From Deltaproteobacteria bacterium (GTDB lineage: Bacteria; Myxococcota_A; Bradymonadia; REDH01), in assembly GCA_007693585.1 (NCBI GenBank), contig REDH01000075.1, positions 1 through 64,000 of the forward strand: a stretch of 64,000 nucleotides of DNA, read 5' to 3'. The position numbers and the translations under genes were made by a program. The notes below the pieces were generated by a model. It was not told where the DNA came from. It searched no databases and saw only the letters and a list, made by a program, of their open reading frames with translations. This document shows, piece by piece, positions 28,599-38,030 of the stretch. Each line of letters opens with the position of its first letter. The first letter of the stretch is position 1.

Positions 28599-28927
28599 CG
28601 CGGCTCCGAACCGTCCGGACGAGCGTGACCATCCTGCGCAGCGAGCCATCTCCACGAGACGTTCGCGACAGGAGATGAGCCTAGCACGCCCCCCCGAGCT
28701 CCGCGAAGAATCGACGGATGATGAGCAGGCCCGTGCGCGCGTCATGATCCCGCGGTGCGATGACTCGGGGCCGGAGACCGGACTGTCGTGAGGAACCACT
28801 GCCCACTGATGCCAGCTCGGCGCATCGTTCGCTCACCCCCCTCCGCCAACAGAACCTTGCAAAAGGAACCCCGCACGGCTAGCAATGCGTGAGCTGAAGC
28901 GTCCACAGTTCACTCTGGAGAACCGGA
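28599..28927. other. Divergent intergenic region between the M61-like gene and the TPR/gliding-like operon
   Basis: This 329-bp region holds no convincing gene. The rightward promoter is listed separately. For the leftward gene a weak candidate is TTCGCG, 18 bp, TAGGCT on the minus strand around 28680-28710. A short C7 run lies nearby. Nothing else structured was seen. Confidence 0.4.
28857..28885 (+). promoter_or_regulatory. Putative promoter of the TPR / gliding-like operon
   Basis: TTGCAA (28857-28862), 17 bp, TAGCAA (28880-28885), about 43 bp before ATG 28928, with TGGAG as ribosome-binding site. It is well placed for the first gene of the 28.9-37.8 kb gene train. Confidence 0.5.
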
Positions 28928-29644
28928 ATGAAGAAGAGGCTCATCGTCACGGCGGTTGCTGGCACCGTCGCCCTGCTCCTGCTTTCGCCCGCCTCCGCCG
29001 AAGCGGAAGGCGACGATTCTCCGACTGCCGGCATGATTGCGCAGGCGGGAGATGCTGCGAGGGACGGCAGTCGGACGGAACAGCGCCCCCTCGACTTCGA
29101 CATGCGCATGCGCGAGATCGAAGACCGCGTCGGAGAACTCAAGGACGAGGTCTTCCGTTCGCGTTCTCGCCTCTTTCTGCTCCGCGAGCAGGTGCTTCAG
29201 GATCGAATCGGCGGATCCAGGGTCGTGATCAACCACCGCGACCGCCTGGGCAACCGCTACCGCGTGGTCCGGGTGCTCTACGCGCTCAACGGCGAATCGG
29301 TGTTCGTGGCCAACGAGGATACGACGGACTTTGCGGCCATTCGACACCATCAGGTTCACTCGGGATCGGCCATTGCGGGTCCCCAGAACATCACCGCTCA
29401 GGTGTGGGTCGTCGGGAACCCGCTCGGTGTCTTCTCCTACATGTCGGGTTATCGCTTCACCATCCGGAACGCGCACTCCTTCAGCGTGGAAGAGGGCCAG
29501 ACGGCCGAGATTTCGGTGGTGATCGAGAGCCGGGGCGGCGTGAACACGCCCATCGACGAGCGGCTCGTCGTTCGCTTCGATGCCGACTTCTACGACACCG
29601 TGGATGGGGTCGGTGACGAGGTCGCTGCCGGGCAGACCCCCTGA
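28928..29644 (+). CDS. Secreted coiled-coil / beta-domain protein, first gene of the gliding-like operon
   Basis: Protein of 238 aa. It has a clean Sec signal (MKKRLIVTAVAGTVALLLLSPASAEA) with AxA cleavage. Residues ~55-95 form a coiled coil (MREIEDRVGELKDEVFRSRSRL). A beta-rich domain follows (GNRYRVVRVLYALNGESVFV; AQVWVVGNPLGVFSYMSGYRF). I do not know its biochemical function. Similar short coiled-coil-plus-beta proteins precede TPR genes in related genomes, so it is probably a periplasmic subunit of the same complex. The stop overlaps the next start as TGATG. Confidence 0.65.
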   Translation: MKKRLIVTAVAGTVALLLLSPASAEAEGDDSPTAGMIAQAGDAARDGSRTEQRPLDFDMRMREIEDRVGELKDEVFRSRSRLFLLREQVLQDRIGGSRVVINHRDRLGNRYRVVRVLYALNGESVFVANEDTTDFAAIRHHQVHSGSAIAGPQNITAQVWVVGNPLGVFSYMSGYRFTIRNAHSFSVEEGQTAEISVVIESRGGVNTPIDERLVVRFDADFYDTVDGVGDEVAAGQTP

Positions 29645-32328
29645 TGTTCCTGCGCTTTCCTCATCTCGGGGTCTCCGCGTTCGCCGCGTGTCTGGTCCTC
29701 GTTCCGCCTGTGACCGCATCGGCCCAGTCGGTAGGCGATCTGCGCTCTTCCGTGGAGCGAGTCGAGGGCATCATCGCGGACATGGCGACGTTCGATGAAC
29801 GCTTTCTCGGTGATCTCTACATCGATCGGGCACGAGACTTCGAGCGCCGGATGGTGGAGGGACGGCTCCTGGTCGACCTCGAGCAGCATGATGCCGCGGC
29901 CATCCTGCTGATGGACCTGTTCGAAGACCCCCGGCATCGTGAGCGTCCGGAGCGCACGGAGCTGCAGCGCCTGCTGGCGGACAGCCTGTACGCATCGGGG
30001 GTGCATGATCTTGCGGTGCTGCATTACCGGGCGCTGTTGTACGAGCGAGATGCGGAGCTTCAGGTGCATGCGGGTCAGCGCCTGCTGGACATCGCCCTCC
30101 GAACGGGGCGCGTCGACCGTCTGCCGGAGACTCTCCGTGTGCTTGAGGAGGCCCTTCAGGGTCGGGACGCCGACGACGAGCTCAACTATCTGCGTGGCCG
30201 GGCGCTCTTCCACACCGGGGAGCGCCAGGCCGCCCTTCGGGCGTTCGATACCGTTCGCGGGAGCAGTTCGCTGGCAGAACGAGCATCCTACTTCGCAGCC
30301 GTCGTCGAGGCGGCGCTGGGGGACCACGAGGCTGCCCTGAGTCGGTTCCGCGATCAGTTCACGCGTCTCGCAGACGCCGGCGATGAATTGGCCAGAGAAC
30401 TCCGCAACCTTGCGGCACTCGGTGCGGCGAGGGTTCTCTACGAGCAGGGGAACTGGACCGGCGCACTGGGATTCTACGGTCGCGTGGATGCGGATTCGCG
30501 GCACTTCGACCGAGCGCTCTACGAGAGCAGCTGGACGATGATTCGCCTGGATCGCTTGCCGCAGGCCAGTCGCGATCTGGAGATTCTGGCTCTCACCGCA
30601 CTGGACAGCCGAGTTCGGCCCGAGGCGCTGCTGCTGCGGGGCGAGACGGAGCTGCGGCGTGGCGAGTTCGACTCGGCTGTTGCCGTCTTCGAGGAAGTCA
30701 GGGCGGCCTATGAGCCGATCGAGGACGAGGTGCGAGACGCCATGGGTCTTCTCCAGCGCCGCGTGCGGGAGGAGGGGGTGACCATCGAGGGCTTGCGGAT
30801 TCGACGCATCCTGTCGCCCCGCGCGCGCGACTGGCTGGATCGGGGGCGGGGGTCGGCCTCCCTGCTCGAAGACCTGGAGGACCTTCAGGCGGAGTTGCTG
30901 TTTCAGGTACAGCTCGTCGAGGACCTGAACGAAGCGCTGGCGCTCGATCGGCAGATCGCGGGATTTCCCATCCTGCGGAACGGCTGGAACCTCGCGCTGC
31001 AGTACCGAATGGAACTCGTGGCCATGGAGTCGTCGTTTCTCGACATGGAGCGCGATGCGCTCTGGGATCGACTGTCCGATGAAGAAAGGACGCGCTATCG
31101 AAGCATTCGCAACCAAAGGGTGATGCTGGCCCGCCAGGTGCAACGTCTGCCCAGCACAGCCCGGGCGATGGGGGAGCGAGAGGAACAGCGTGCGGCGCGA
31201 ATCCGAGGCGCCGAGCAGGAACTCTTCCTTGCCATGCAGGAGCTGGAGGCCGATTCGGCCAGGCTCGATGCGATCGAGCAACTCGTGCGCGACGCACAGC
31301 GCCGCGGGGAGCCAATGGAGGACGAGGAACGGATTTTCGGGAACCTGGAGGTGTCACGCCAACGCGCTGCCGCCAGGATGGAAGTTGCGGAAGATCTGCG
31401 TCGACGACTCTCCCGCCTGCGTGCCGAGGCGCTCGGTGGAGGAAGCCTTACCCCGGATGAACGAGCCGCGCTCGACGCGTACGAGACGGTCGTTCTCGAG
31501 GAGCGTACCTTTCTTCAGCAGTACCGTTCCCGAGTGAGAGGATTGTCACCTGTCGACCCGGGGCGAGGCGACGCATCCGGGCGCGTTGCCCGCCTGCAGG
31601 CCGAAGGCGTCCTCGTGCGACGGGACCTGCGACAGCTACTGGACGAGATCGGACCGATCGAAGCCGCCCTGGATGACGAGCAGTCGCTCACGGAGAGCGA
31701 GCGCTCCCGAGCCCGCGCCGAGCTTGATCGATTGCGGGCCGACCTCGCTGCGCTGCTCGAACGGCTCGACGACGAGGTGGTGGCAAGGCTTCAGCGCGAG
31801 GAGGCAGCTCTCGGTGACGTCGTGGACGAGAGCGAACACGAACGCACCGCGAGGGTGGAAGAAATGGTCGATGATCTGATCCTGCTGGAGCGCGGCGCGC
31901 TGACCGCGGCCGAGATCGAACGTCGAAGGGAACTGCTTGGGCGGATCGACGAGGCCCGGGCCCGTCGTGATGTGGCAGAGCGCCAGGTGGCGGGGTTCTT
32001 CGCCGCCGCACAGGCGGTCGTGGCTGCTGAAGGTGATCGACTGCGGATCGCGCTCGATGCAGCCACCGATGAAGTGATCGCCCTTCAGGAGCAGTACGTG
32101 GTCACGGAAGCCGTGGCGCGACGCGCGGCGCTCGATCAGGCGCTCCTCGCCCTGGCTGGGGTGCGAGACCGCTTCGCCGATATCAACCTTCGGGCGAACC
32201 TGGGCGTGCTGGACGTCTCATGGCGCGAGTTCGAGGAAGCCACAACCGAGCGTCGGAATGTCACACAGGAGCGAATACGTTCACTCAATGTGCTTCGCGC
32301 CGACTTCGAAGAGATTCTTGGGGAGTAG
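29644..32328 (+). CDS. Large periplasmic TPR / coiled-coil protein
   Basis: Protein of 894 aa with signal peptide (LGVSAFAACLVLVPPVTASAQ). Residues ~30-370 are TPR-like helical repeats (RLLVDLEQHDAAAILLMDLF; DRALYESSWTMIRLDR; GETELRRGEFDSAVAVFEEV). Residues ~400-890 are long charged coiled-coil heptads (ARLDAIEQLVRDAQRR; RAELDRLRADLAALLERLDD). Such length suggests a periplasm-spanning scaffold. It is coupled to the upstream gene by TGATG and followed by the 1235-aa TPR protein at 5 bp. By context it is a candidate counterpart of large Glt-type TPR subunits; a direct orthology is not shown. Confidence 0.7.
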   Translation: MFLRFPHLGVSAFAACLVLVPPVTASAQSVGDLRSSVERVEGIIADMATFDERFLGDLYIDRARDFERRMVEGRLLVDLEQHDAAAILLMDLFEDPRHRERPERTELQRLLADSLYASGVHDLAVLHYRALLYERDAELQVHAGQRLLDIALRTGRVDRLPETLRVLEEALQGRDADDELNYLRGRALFHTGERQAALRAFDTVRGSSSLAERASYFAAVVEAALGDHEAALSRFRDQFTRLADAGDELARELRNLAALGAARVLYEQGNWTGALGFYGRVDADSRHFDRALYESSWTMIRLDRLPQASRDLEILALTALDSRVRPEALLLRGETELRRGEFDSAVAVFEEVRAAYEPIEDEVRDAMGLLQRRVREEGVTIEGLRIRRILSPRARDWLDRGRGSASLLEDLEDLQAELLFQVQLVEDLNEALALDRQIAGFPILRNGWNLALQYRMELVAMESSFLDMERDALWDRLSDEERTRYRSIRNQRVMLARQVQRLPSTARAMGEREEQRAARIRGAEQELFLAMQELEADSARLDAIEQLVRDAQRRGEPMEDEERIFGNLEVSRQRAAARMEVAEDLRRRLSRLRAEALGGGSLTPDERAALDAYETVVLEERTFLQQYRSRVRGLSPVDPGRGDASGRVARLQAEGVLVRRDLRQLLDEIGPIEAALDDEQSLTESERSRARAELDRLRADLAALLERLDDEVVARLQREEAALGDVVDESEHERTARVEEMVDDLILLERGALTAAEIERRRELLGRIDEARARRDVAERQVAGFFAAAQAVVAAEGDRLRIALDAATDEVIALQEQYVVTEAVARRAALDQALLALAGVRDRFADINLRANLGVLDVSWREFEEATTERRNVTQERIRSLNVLRADFEEILGE

Positions 32329-32333
32329 CTGCG

Positions 32334-35300
32334 ATGCGGATTCCCGAATGCTTTCAGTCCCGTCTGACGGACACGCTGCGCTCGGCGACGCTTGTGCTGT
32401 CGATCCTGCTCGCACATGGGGCGGTGGCGCTCGCCGGCGACGTACCCGACAACCCCGGCGACATGGAAGCGATGCGTCAAGGGGCTGCCGATGAGGACAC
32501 GTCAGCCGATGAAGAGGGAGACGACGAATCCGCGTCCAGCGAAGATCGGGACGAGGAAGTTGGGGGGGGGCTTTCACGTTCGCTGCCGAGGGCGAGCGGA
32601 CTATCGGCACGCGGCCGTGTGGAGCTCGGGCGATACGAGGAAGCGTTGCGCCTCTACTCCGATCAGTTCGAAGCGTTCCGCGAAGCCGTGGCTCGCGTCG
32701 TGCAGGAGGAGTACGAGCGACAGGTGCGGGTGATTGACGAGCGGCTTCAGCCTCGCATGGAGGAAGCGCGGAACCGGGAGACAAGGCACCGGCGGGACGC
32801 AATTGCTTCGTTCAGCCAGTTTGCGGAGCGATATCCGGATCATCCCGAATTTACAGGTGACGTTCTCTTCCGCCTCGCTCGACTCCAGAACGAGGAGGAG
32901 CAATACCTCCACATTCAGGCACTGAACGCGTACGACGAGCAGCAGCGGCGGTACGAGCTCGGCATGATTCCGGAACCGCCGACCTTTCCCATGCTGGAAC
33001 ATGTGGACAGCCTTGCCACACTCTCTCGATTGCTGGAGACCTTTCCGGAATACCGTTACGCGGACGCGGCCCTCTACCTGCTTGCAATCGGCCAGCAGGA
33101 CGAGGAACTGGGCATGGCCTACTATGAGCGACTGATCCGGGAACGGCCCGACTCGGAGTTTGTCCAGGAGAGCTGGCTGCGAATCGGAGAACTTCTGTTC
33201 GATCTTGAACGGTTCCGAGACGCTCGCGAAGCATACCAGGAAGCGCTCGCCCTCGGCCCGTTCAACCGTACCGACCTCACTCTCTTCAAGCTCGGGTGGA
33301 CGAACTATCTCCTCAACGACTTCGGGTCTGCCCTGGAGAACTTTCACGATCTGCTCGTGCTGTATCAGGGAGACGAAGAAGCGGCATCGGTGCTGGAAGA
33401 GGCACGTCAGTACTACGCAATCGTTCTTGCCGAGCGCGACTGGAACCTCGATGGTCAGGTGGACGAGGACTTTCTCATGCCGCGTGTGCGGCACTATCTG
33501 TCGGGAGACGCAGGCTACGAACTGCCGGTTCTTGACGTCATGGCGGAGTTGCTCAGGGAACTCGAACCGCGCGAAGAGTACCTGCTTCACACCTCGGATG
33601 TCATGGCATTTGCGGTCGCGAACTTCCCGCTCGATCGGGATACACCATCGCGCCATCTGCTGGTGTACGAGATTCTCTACGCGCTGGACTATGAGGAGGA
33701 GGCCGTGGCGGTCCTCGCCGAGATTGCGGCAAACTACGGTCCCGACAGCGATTGGTTCCTTGCCATGGAGCTTCAGGGAGAGATCGAGGCCATGGCGTTC
33801 GCCGAGCGACTCGGCCGTGAAGCCATGCTGAACAGCGCGGCGATCGCATTCTTTCGTGGCCGAACCCATCGGGACGAGTACGAACTGTCAGGCGATGCGA
33901 CCCTCGACGAGCGTGCTGTCGCATCCTTTCGGCAGGCGGCAGAGATCTACGGCGACTTTCTGAGCAGTTTTCCGAATGACGAAGCGGTCTACGAATCGCG
34001 ATTCTTTCGGGCACGCGCACTCCATGAGGCACGACTGTACGAGGACGCCGTGGAGGAGTATGCCCGGGTTCGGGACTCCCGGTTGAGCGAGGCGCATCAG
34101 GAGGAGAGCGCAGCGCGACACATCGAGGCTCTCACGGCCCTTGCGCAGCAGGAGGTCCTGGCCGGGCTTCTCGACCCGAGGGGCGTCCCGGATCAGCCCA
34201 GCGAATGGCCCCGGCCGCTCGACGAAGGCGAAATCCCGGAGCCGGAGTCCATTCCCGACCGACTCCGGCAATTGCTCGCTTCGTACGACCGCTACATCGA
34301 GCTCGACGTCACGGTAGAGGACAGCCCCGAAGTTCAGGGCGAGGTCGCCCTCGCTGCCGCGCGAATCCTCCTGGAGTACGAACACAACCGTGAGGCGCGC
34401 CAGCGCTTCGTGCAGATGTTCGACCGGTACTGCGGCGAACGCCCGGCGGGCATTGCCGCGCTACTCCTGATTCAGTCGTACGAACGGGAGGGTGATTACC
34501 GACACATGGAGTACTGGGCGAATCAGGTCGAGACCAGGTCGGACTGCATTTCACTGCCAGGTGACGATGCACAGCGCTTCGCGGAGAATATCGACATCTA
34601 CCGACGCAATGCTGCGTTCGCGAATGCGGAGAGACTGCGGGAGGCCGGGCGCTACGAAGCCGCAGCGCGTGAGTTCACACGAATCGCAGAGGCCTATCCG
34701 GAGTCCGATGATGCGCCGATCGGGCTCTATTTCGCCGGTGAGATCTACGAGGAGGAACTCCGACGATATGACCTCGCCATGGAGCGCTTCCGCACGCTGT
34801 ACGAGCGCTATCCCGACACGCGATTCGCAGAGCCCGCTCTCCTCAGCCTTGCCATCAACTCGCAACAGTTCTTCGACTTCGATGGTGCGATTGCAGCCTT
34901 TCGTGAACTGCATACGCGCGGCTTCACCCTGCCCGCGGAAGGGGGAGGGCCCCGTTACCCCATCCTTGTGGCTGCCGAGATGCACGAAGTTCAGCGACAG
35001 CATGATCAGGCGGCAGAGGCTTACCTGATGTTCGTGGACGACAACCCCCGGGCACCGGAAGCGCCCCGTGCACTGTACAGGGCCGCCGTGAACCTCGATG
35101 AGTCGGGTCGACAGCGTGAGATGGCAGACCTGATCGAGCGACTGATTCGTGAGCACGGAACACAGTCCGAAGTCGGCGGCTTCAACATCGACAACGCAGT
35201 CATCGATGGACTGGCGCGCGTGGCCGCATGGCATGGTGCACGCAACGACGCTCGGAATCTACGTCGCTTCGAGGACCGCGTTCTCAATGAATTCGAAGGC

Positions 35301-36041
35301 CGTGTGCCGCGTGATTGGGAGACCCCGGAGGAGCTGGCCCGAAACGCTCCTGCCCGGCGCGCGGCGGCCGACATCGCGATGCGACGTGCCCAGGAGTCGG
35401 TCGCCGAGTGGAGGCGTATCTCCGTCAGCAGCAATCCCCGCGCCGCACAGCGAGACATCGAACGAAAGAGGGATGGTCTCGCCACGGCGATTCAGGAGTT
35501 CGTGGACGTGGATCGATTGTTCAATGATCCGGACGCCAGCATCTGCGCCCGGCTCGAACAGGGACGGGTCGCGCGCGAAATGGCGGACTTCATCTTCGAT
35601 CTTCCGGTGCCCGACTTTCAGGGGGACATCTACGCGGAGGACGCGTACATGGAAATCATCGAGGACATCGTCCGACAGTATGAGGAAGTTGCTCTCGCCG
35701 AATGGCTGGAGCTGTACAACCTCATCGAGGAGATGGGCGTCGTGAACGACTGTACCATCGAAGCCTCGACCCTCCTGAATCAACGGTTCGGCGCCGAGTA
35801 CCCTGCCTACAAGCAGCGAATGCGTCCAGCCAGCTCCCGCGTGCTCTTTCCGGGGCTCATCAACGTGCCGGTAGGCGTTTCGGTCCGTGCCAGCCATGCA
35901 CCAACGCCCGACACGAATCTCGACGATATTCCGGCGCGCACCGATGCGTCTGGTCGGGACGAGGAAGCTTCGGAGCCGCCCGGTGCGAGCGAGACCGAAG
36001 TTCGTGCCGCGCCGAACGAGGAGGAGCCGGAGGATGAGTGA
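32334..36041 (+). CDS. Giant periplasmic TPR-repeat protein
   Basis: Protein of 1235 aa. ATG 32334 follows GGGGAG that overlaps the previous stop; the track's earlier start lies inside the upstream gene. Exported (LVLSILLAHGAVALAG), then an acidic stretch (DEDTSADEEGDDESASSEDRDEE), then many TPR/Sel1-like helical pairs, for example LRIGELLFDLERFRDAREAYQEAL, SRFFRARALHEARLYEDAVEEY, LREAGRYEAAAREFTRIAEAYPESDDAP and AMERFRTLYERYPDTRFAEP. The last ~130 residues are acidic and low-complexity. The role is probably a large protein-interaction scaffold of the envelope machine. Its stop overlaps the next start by 8 bp. Confidence 0.75.
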   Translation: MRIPECFQSRLTDTLRSATLVLSILLAHGAVALAGDVPDNPGDMEAMRQGAADEDTSADEEGDDESASSEDRDEEVGGGLSRSLPRASGLSARGRVELGRYEEALRLYSDQFEAFREAVARVVQEEYERQVRVIDERLQPRMEEARNRETRHRRDAIASFSQFAERYPDHPEFTGDVLFRLARLQNEEEQYLHIQALNAYDEQQRRYELGMIPEPPTFPMLEHVDSLATLSRLLETFPEYRYADAALYLLAIGQQDEELGMAYYERLIRERPDSEFVQESWLRIGELLFDLERFRDAREAYQEALALGPFNRTDLTLFKLGWTNYLLNDFGSALENFHDLLVLYQGDEEAASVLEEARQYYAIVLAERDWNLDGQVDEDFLMPRVRHYLSGDAGYELPVLDVMAELLRELEPREEYLLHTSDVMAFAVANFPLDRDTPSRHLLVYEILYALDYEEEAVAVLAEIAANYGPDSDWFLAMELQGEIEAMAFAERLGREAMLNSAAIAFFRGRTHRDEYELSGDATLDERAVASFRQAAEIYGDFLSSFPNDEAVYESRFFRARALHEARLYEDAVEEYARVRDSRLSEAHQEESAARHIEALTALAQQEVLAGLLDPRGVPDQPSEWPRPLDEGEIPEPESIPDRLRQLLASYDRYIELDVTVEDSPEVQGEVALAAARILLEYEHNREARQRFVQMFDRYCGERPAGIAALLLIQSYEREGDYRHMEYWANQVETRSDCISLPGDDAQRFAENIDIYRRNAAFANAERLREAGRYEAAAREFTRIAEAYPESDDAPIGLYFAGEIYEEELRRYDLAMERFRTLYERYPDTRFAEPALLSLAINSQQFFDFDGAIAAFRELHTRGFTLPAEGGGPRYPILVAAEMHEVQRQHDQAAEAYLMFVDDNPRAPEAPRALYRAAVNLDESGRQREMADLIERLIREHGTQSEVGGFNIDNAVIDGLARVAAWHGARNDARNLRRFEDRVLNEFEGRVPRDWETPEELARNAPARRAAADIAMRRAQESVAEWRRISVSSNPRAAQRDIERKRDGLATAIQEFVDVDRLFNDPDASICARLEQGRVAREMADFIFDLPVPDFQGDIYAEDAYMEIIEDIVRQYEEVALAEWLELYNLIEEMGVVNDCTIEASTLLNQRFGAEYPAYKQRMRPASSRVLFPGLINVPVGVSVRASHAPTPDTNLDDIPARTDASGRDEEASEPPGASETEVRAAPNEEEPEDE

Positions 36042-37488
36042 CTCTGCGGGACATGTGTTTTTCGCCCGAGGTGTGCTGCTGAGCTTCTGCCTCATGACGG
36101 CATGGGGATGCGCTGCGGGACATCAGCAGGCAACTGCAGACCCCTCCGATGGCATTGCAGTGACCCCCCAGCAGCGCCCGAATCCGGAGCTGGTCCACTC
36201 CATCTGGGACGAGGACGCCGTGGCGTTCGAGCCCGATGAGGAACGACCCGCTGTCGACGAAGCTGCCGACGATGACGACGATCTTCTCGATGTCGAACTG
36301 GAAGAGGAGTTTGCGGACGTACTCCCGCCCGAAGAGGAGCCGGAGACCGAGGAGCCCTGGGACGCGCGAGCGCTTGAGGCCTTCGCCGCAGCACGCGCCG
36401 ATGTACTCGGCTCTCGCTATTCGAACGCGCGACGAACGCTCCAGACATTTCTGGACCACGAAGACCGGCGTGTCCGTTCACTGGCGCAGCACAACCTTGG
36501 CGTGGTGGCATGGTACGAGGGAGACCATGTGTCCGCCGAGAGCGCGTTCAGACGCGCCATGGACGAAGACCCAGGCCAGGCCGCACCGCTGAGAGCGTTG
36601 GTGAGGCTGTATCTCGCGGACGGACAGCACGACCATGCACGGTCTCTGGTACGCGAGCAGGTGACCCTCTCGGAAGAAGCGGCCTCGATTCGAGCCGTGG
36701 AGCTCCTGCTCCTGCTGGAAGAGGGACGCGATCAGGAAGTGGAGGAGCTGTCCCGTGCACTCCTTCTCGAAGATGGAGCCAACCTGGATATCTTTGAGGC
36801 CCTTGCCTTCACACAGCTCAACGCCCAGCGACTTCCGCTTGCGGAGTATATCGCGGAGCAGGGACTCGAACGCGACGAGACACGAACCGAGCTGTGGTAC
36901 GTGAGGGCAGTGACGGCAATGGAAAGAGGCGACAATCTGACCGCAATCCGCCATCTGGAAACGGCTCGGGAGCGCGGAGCAAACACGCGACAGCCCGAGC
37001 TGCTGAATCTGCTGGGCGTACTCTACCTCCGAACGCTACGCTGGGAGGATGCACAACGTGTTCTCGAGGAAGCCACGAGAGCTGCTCCCAGCTACGCCGA
37101 CGCCTGGGTCAACCTTGGAAATGCGCATGTAGGCTTGCGTGACTATGATGCAGCTCTCGTCGCGTATACGAGAGGACGTGATCTTGGCCTCGAAGGGGGC
37201 GGTCCACTGTTCAACCTGGGCCTCCTGTACATGGAACCCGGCTGGGAGCACATGGAACGCATCGCGCAGCTTCGAGAGGCAATCGAATTCTTTGATCGAT
37301 TCGCTGCGGAGCGTGGCGACATTCCCGAGTCACATCTTGTGCACGAGTACCGACGTGAAGCGCTGGCCGCAATTGAGGGAATGGAAGCGCTCGCGCGCCC
37401 ACGAGAGCAGCCTGTCGAGCCGGTGTGCGACGACCCGTTCGGCTGCGACGATGAGCCGGTGTGCGACGACCCGTTCGGCTGCGACTGA
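36034..37488 (+). CDS. TPR lipoprotein (AglT/GltE-like) with Cys-rich tandem tail
   Basis: Protein of 484 aa. Start ATG 36034 has a strong GGAGGAGCCGGAGG upstream and lies inside the end of the previous gene. The signal ends with lipobox-like AWGC (Cys26). An acidic linker follows (VDEAADDDDDLLDVELEEE). Residues ~120-440 are canonical TPRs (AQHNLGVVAWYEGDHVSAESAFRRAM; LLNLLGVLYLRTLRWEDAQRVLEEAT; AWVNLGNAHVGLRDYDAALVAY). The C-terminus is a near-perfect duplicated 12-residue unit, EPVCDDPFGCDD. A TPR lipoprotein in an AglRQS-like locus matches AglT/GltE of Myxococcus by type. The tail's function is unknown. Confidence 0.75.
   Translation: MSDSAGHVFFARGVLLSFCLMTAWGCAAGHQQATADPSDGIAVTPQQRPNPELVHSIWDEDAVAFEPDEERPAVDEAADDDDDLLDVELEEEFADVLPPEEEPETEEPWDARALEAFAAARADVLGSRYSNARRTLQTFLDHEDRRVRSLAQHNLGVVAWYEGDHVSAESAFRRAMDEDPGQAAPLRALVRLYLADGQHDHARSLVREQVTLSEEAASIRAVELLLLLEEGRDQEVEELSRALLLEDGANLDIFEALAFTQLNAQRLPLAEYIAEQGLERDETRTELWYVRAVTAMERGDNLTAIRHLETARERGANTRQPELLNLLGVLYLRTLRWEDAQRVLEEATRAAPSYADAWVNLGNAHVGLRDYDAALVAYTRGRDLGLEGGGPLFNLGLLYMEPGWEHMERIAQLREAIEFFDRFAAERGDIPESHLVHEYRREALAAIEGMEALARPREQPVEPVCDDPFGCDDEPVCDDPFGCD
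37417..37485 (+). repeat. 36-bp tandem duplication encoding the Cys-rich tail
   Basis: Two 33-nt units (37417-37449 and 37453-37485) are identical, separated by GAT, giving a 36-nt (12-codon) period. They encode the two EPVCDDPFGCD copies just before the stop. Identity at nucleotide level suggests recent duplication or slippage, so copy number may vary between strains. Confidence 0.8.
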
Positions 37489-37514
37489 TCCGCGACACCT
37501 GACAGGAGACTGCC

Positions 37515-37793
37515 ATGAATGGCGCTGACGAAGTGGGCAGAGATCGTTTCGCGGGGTGGGGCAAGAGTGTTGCCTGCGCGTTTCTCGGCGTCGGGTTGCT
37601 GGCACTTGCCTCTGTCGAGGCCGTGGCTCAGTCAGGCGTCATTCGGCTGGAAGAGGAGGTATTCGAGGTGGAGATCGAAACCCCGACGGCCACGCTCTTT
37701 CTGGCACCGCATGCGCTGGAGTATCGATTCCGCGAGCCGGTAGACTCCTTTATGGATGCTCTTCTCGAAACCGTGGAAGACGAGCCGTTTTGA
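37515..37793 (+). CDS. Small exported protein of the gliding-like cluster
   Basis: Protein of 92 aa, ATG 37515 with ACAGGAGACTGCC. It has a signal peptide (VACAFLGVGLLALASVEAVAQ) and a ~50-residue mature domain with acidic, beta-strand character (IRLEEEVFEVEIETPTATLFLAPHALEYRF). No family is recognised. It is the last gene before a 237-bp spacer preceding the TolQ-like gene and is probably cotranscribed with the TPR lipoprotein (26-bp gap). Confidence 0.6.
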   Translation: MNGADEVGRDRFAGWGKSVACAFLGVGLLALASVEAVAQSGVIRLEEEVFEVEIETPTATLFLAPHALEYRFREPVDSFMDALLETVEDEPF

Positions 37794-38030
37794 CGGCTTG
37801 CGCGGGGTGCTGGGTGCAGCGGTCGAATTGCTGGCCACCCTGCACGCACTGTGATAGACCGACCGACGCAAAGGCGCTTCCGTTGGTCTCCAACGAAGTG
37901 TGAGAGGCGCTTCCGGCATTGCGCACGGAACGCATGACGTAACGAGGGGAATGATGTGGTCCCTTGCGCCAGTGAATGACTGGTGCCGCATCATTTCCGG
38001 GAAGCCACCCCACGCAGGAGAGAGTCGAAC
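37794..38030 (+). promoter_or_regulatory. Spacer with direct repeats and hairpins before the TolQ-like gene
   Basis: The 237-bp spacer contains two copies of GGCGCTTCCG (37873-37882 and 37906-37915, 33 bp apart) flanking the inverted repeat GTTGG-tct-CCAAC (37882-37894). It also holds CCAGT-gaatg-ACTGG (37967-37981), about 50 bp before the ATG. It may be an internal promoter/operator or attenuator separating the TPR genes from the stator genes. A candidate -35/-10 (TTGCTG, then TGATAG, 18 bp) exists near 37830, but it is weak. Confidence 0.35.

Noticed and set aside
29590-31281. 563-aa minus-strand ORF
   Set aside because: Antisense to the 894-aa TPR/coiled-coil gene, and composition is not protein-like.
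37417-37485. Cys-rich tandem as a CRISPR-like or mobile repeat
   Set aside because: It is in frame, within a coding tail, only two copies, and has no spacer structure.
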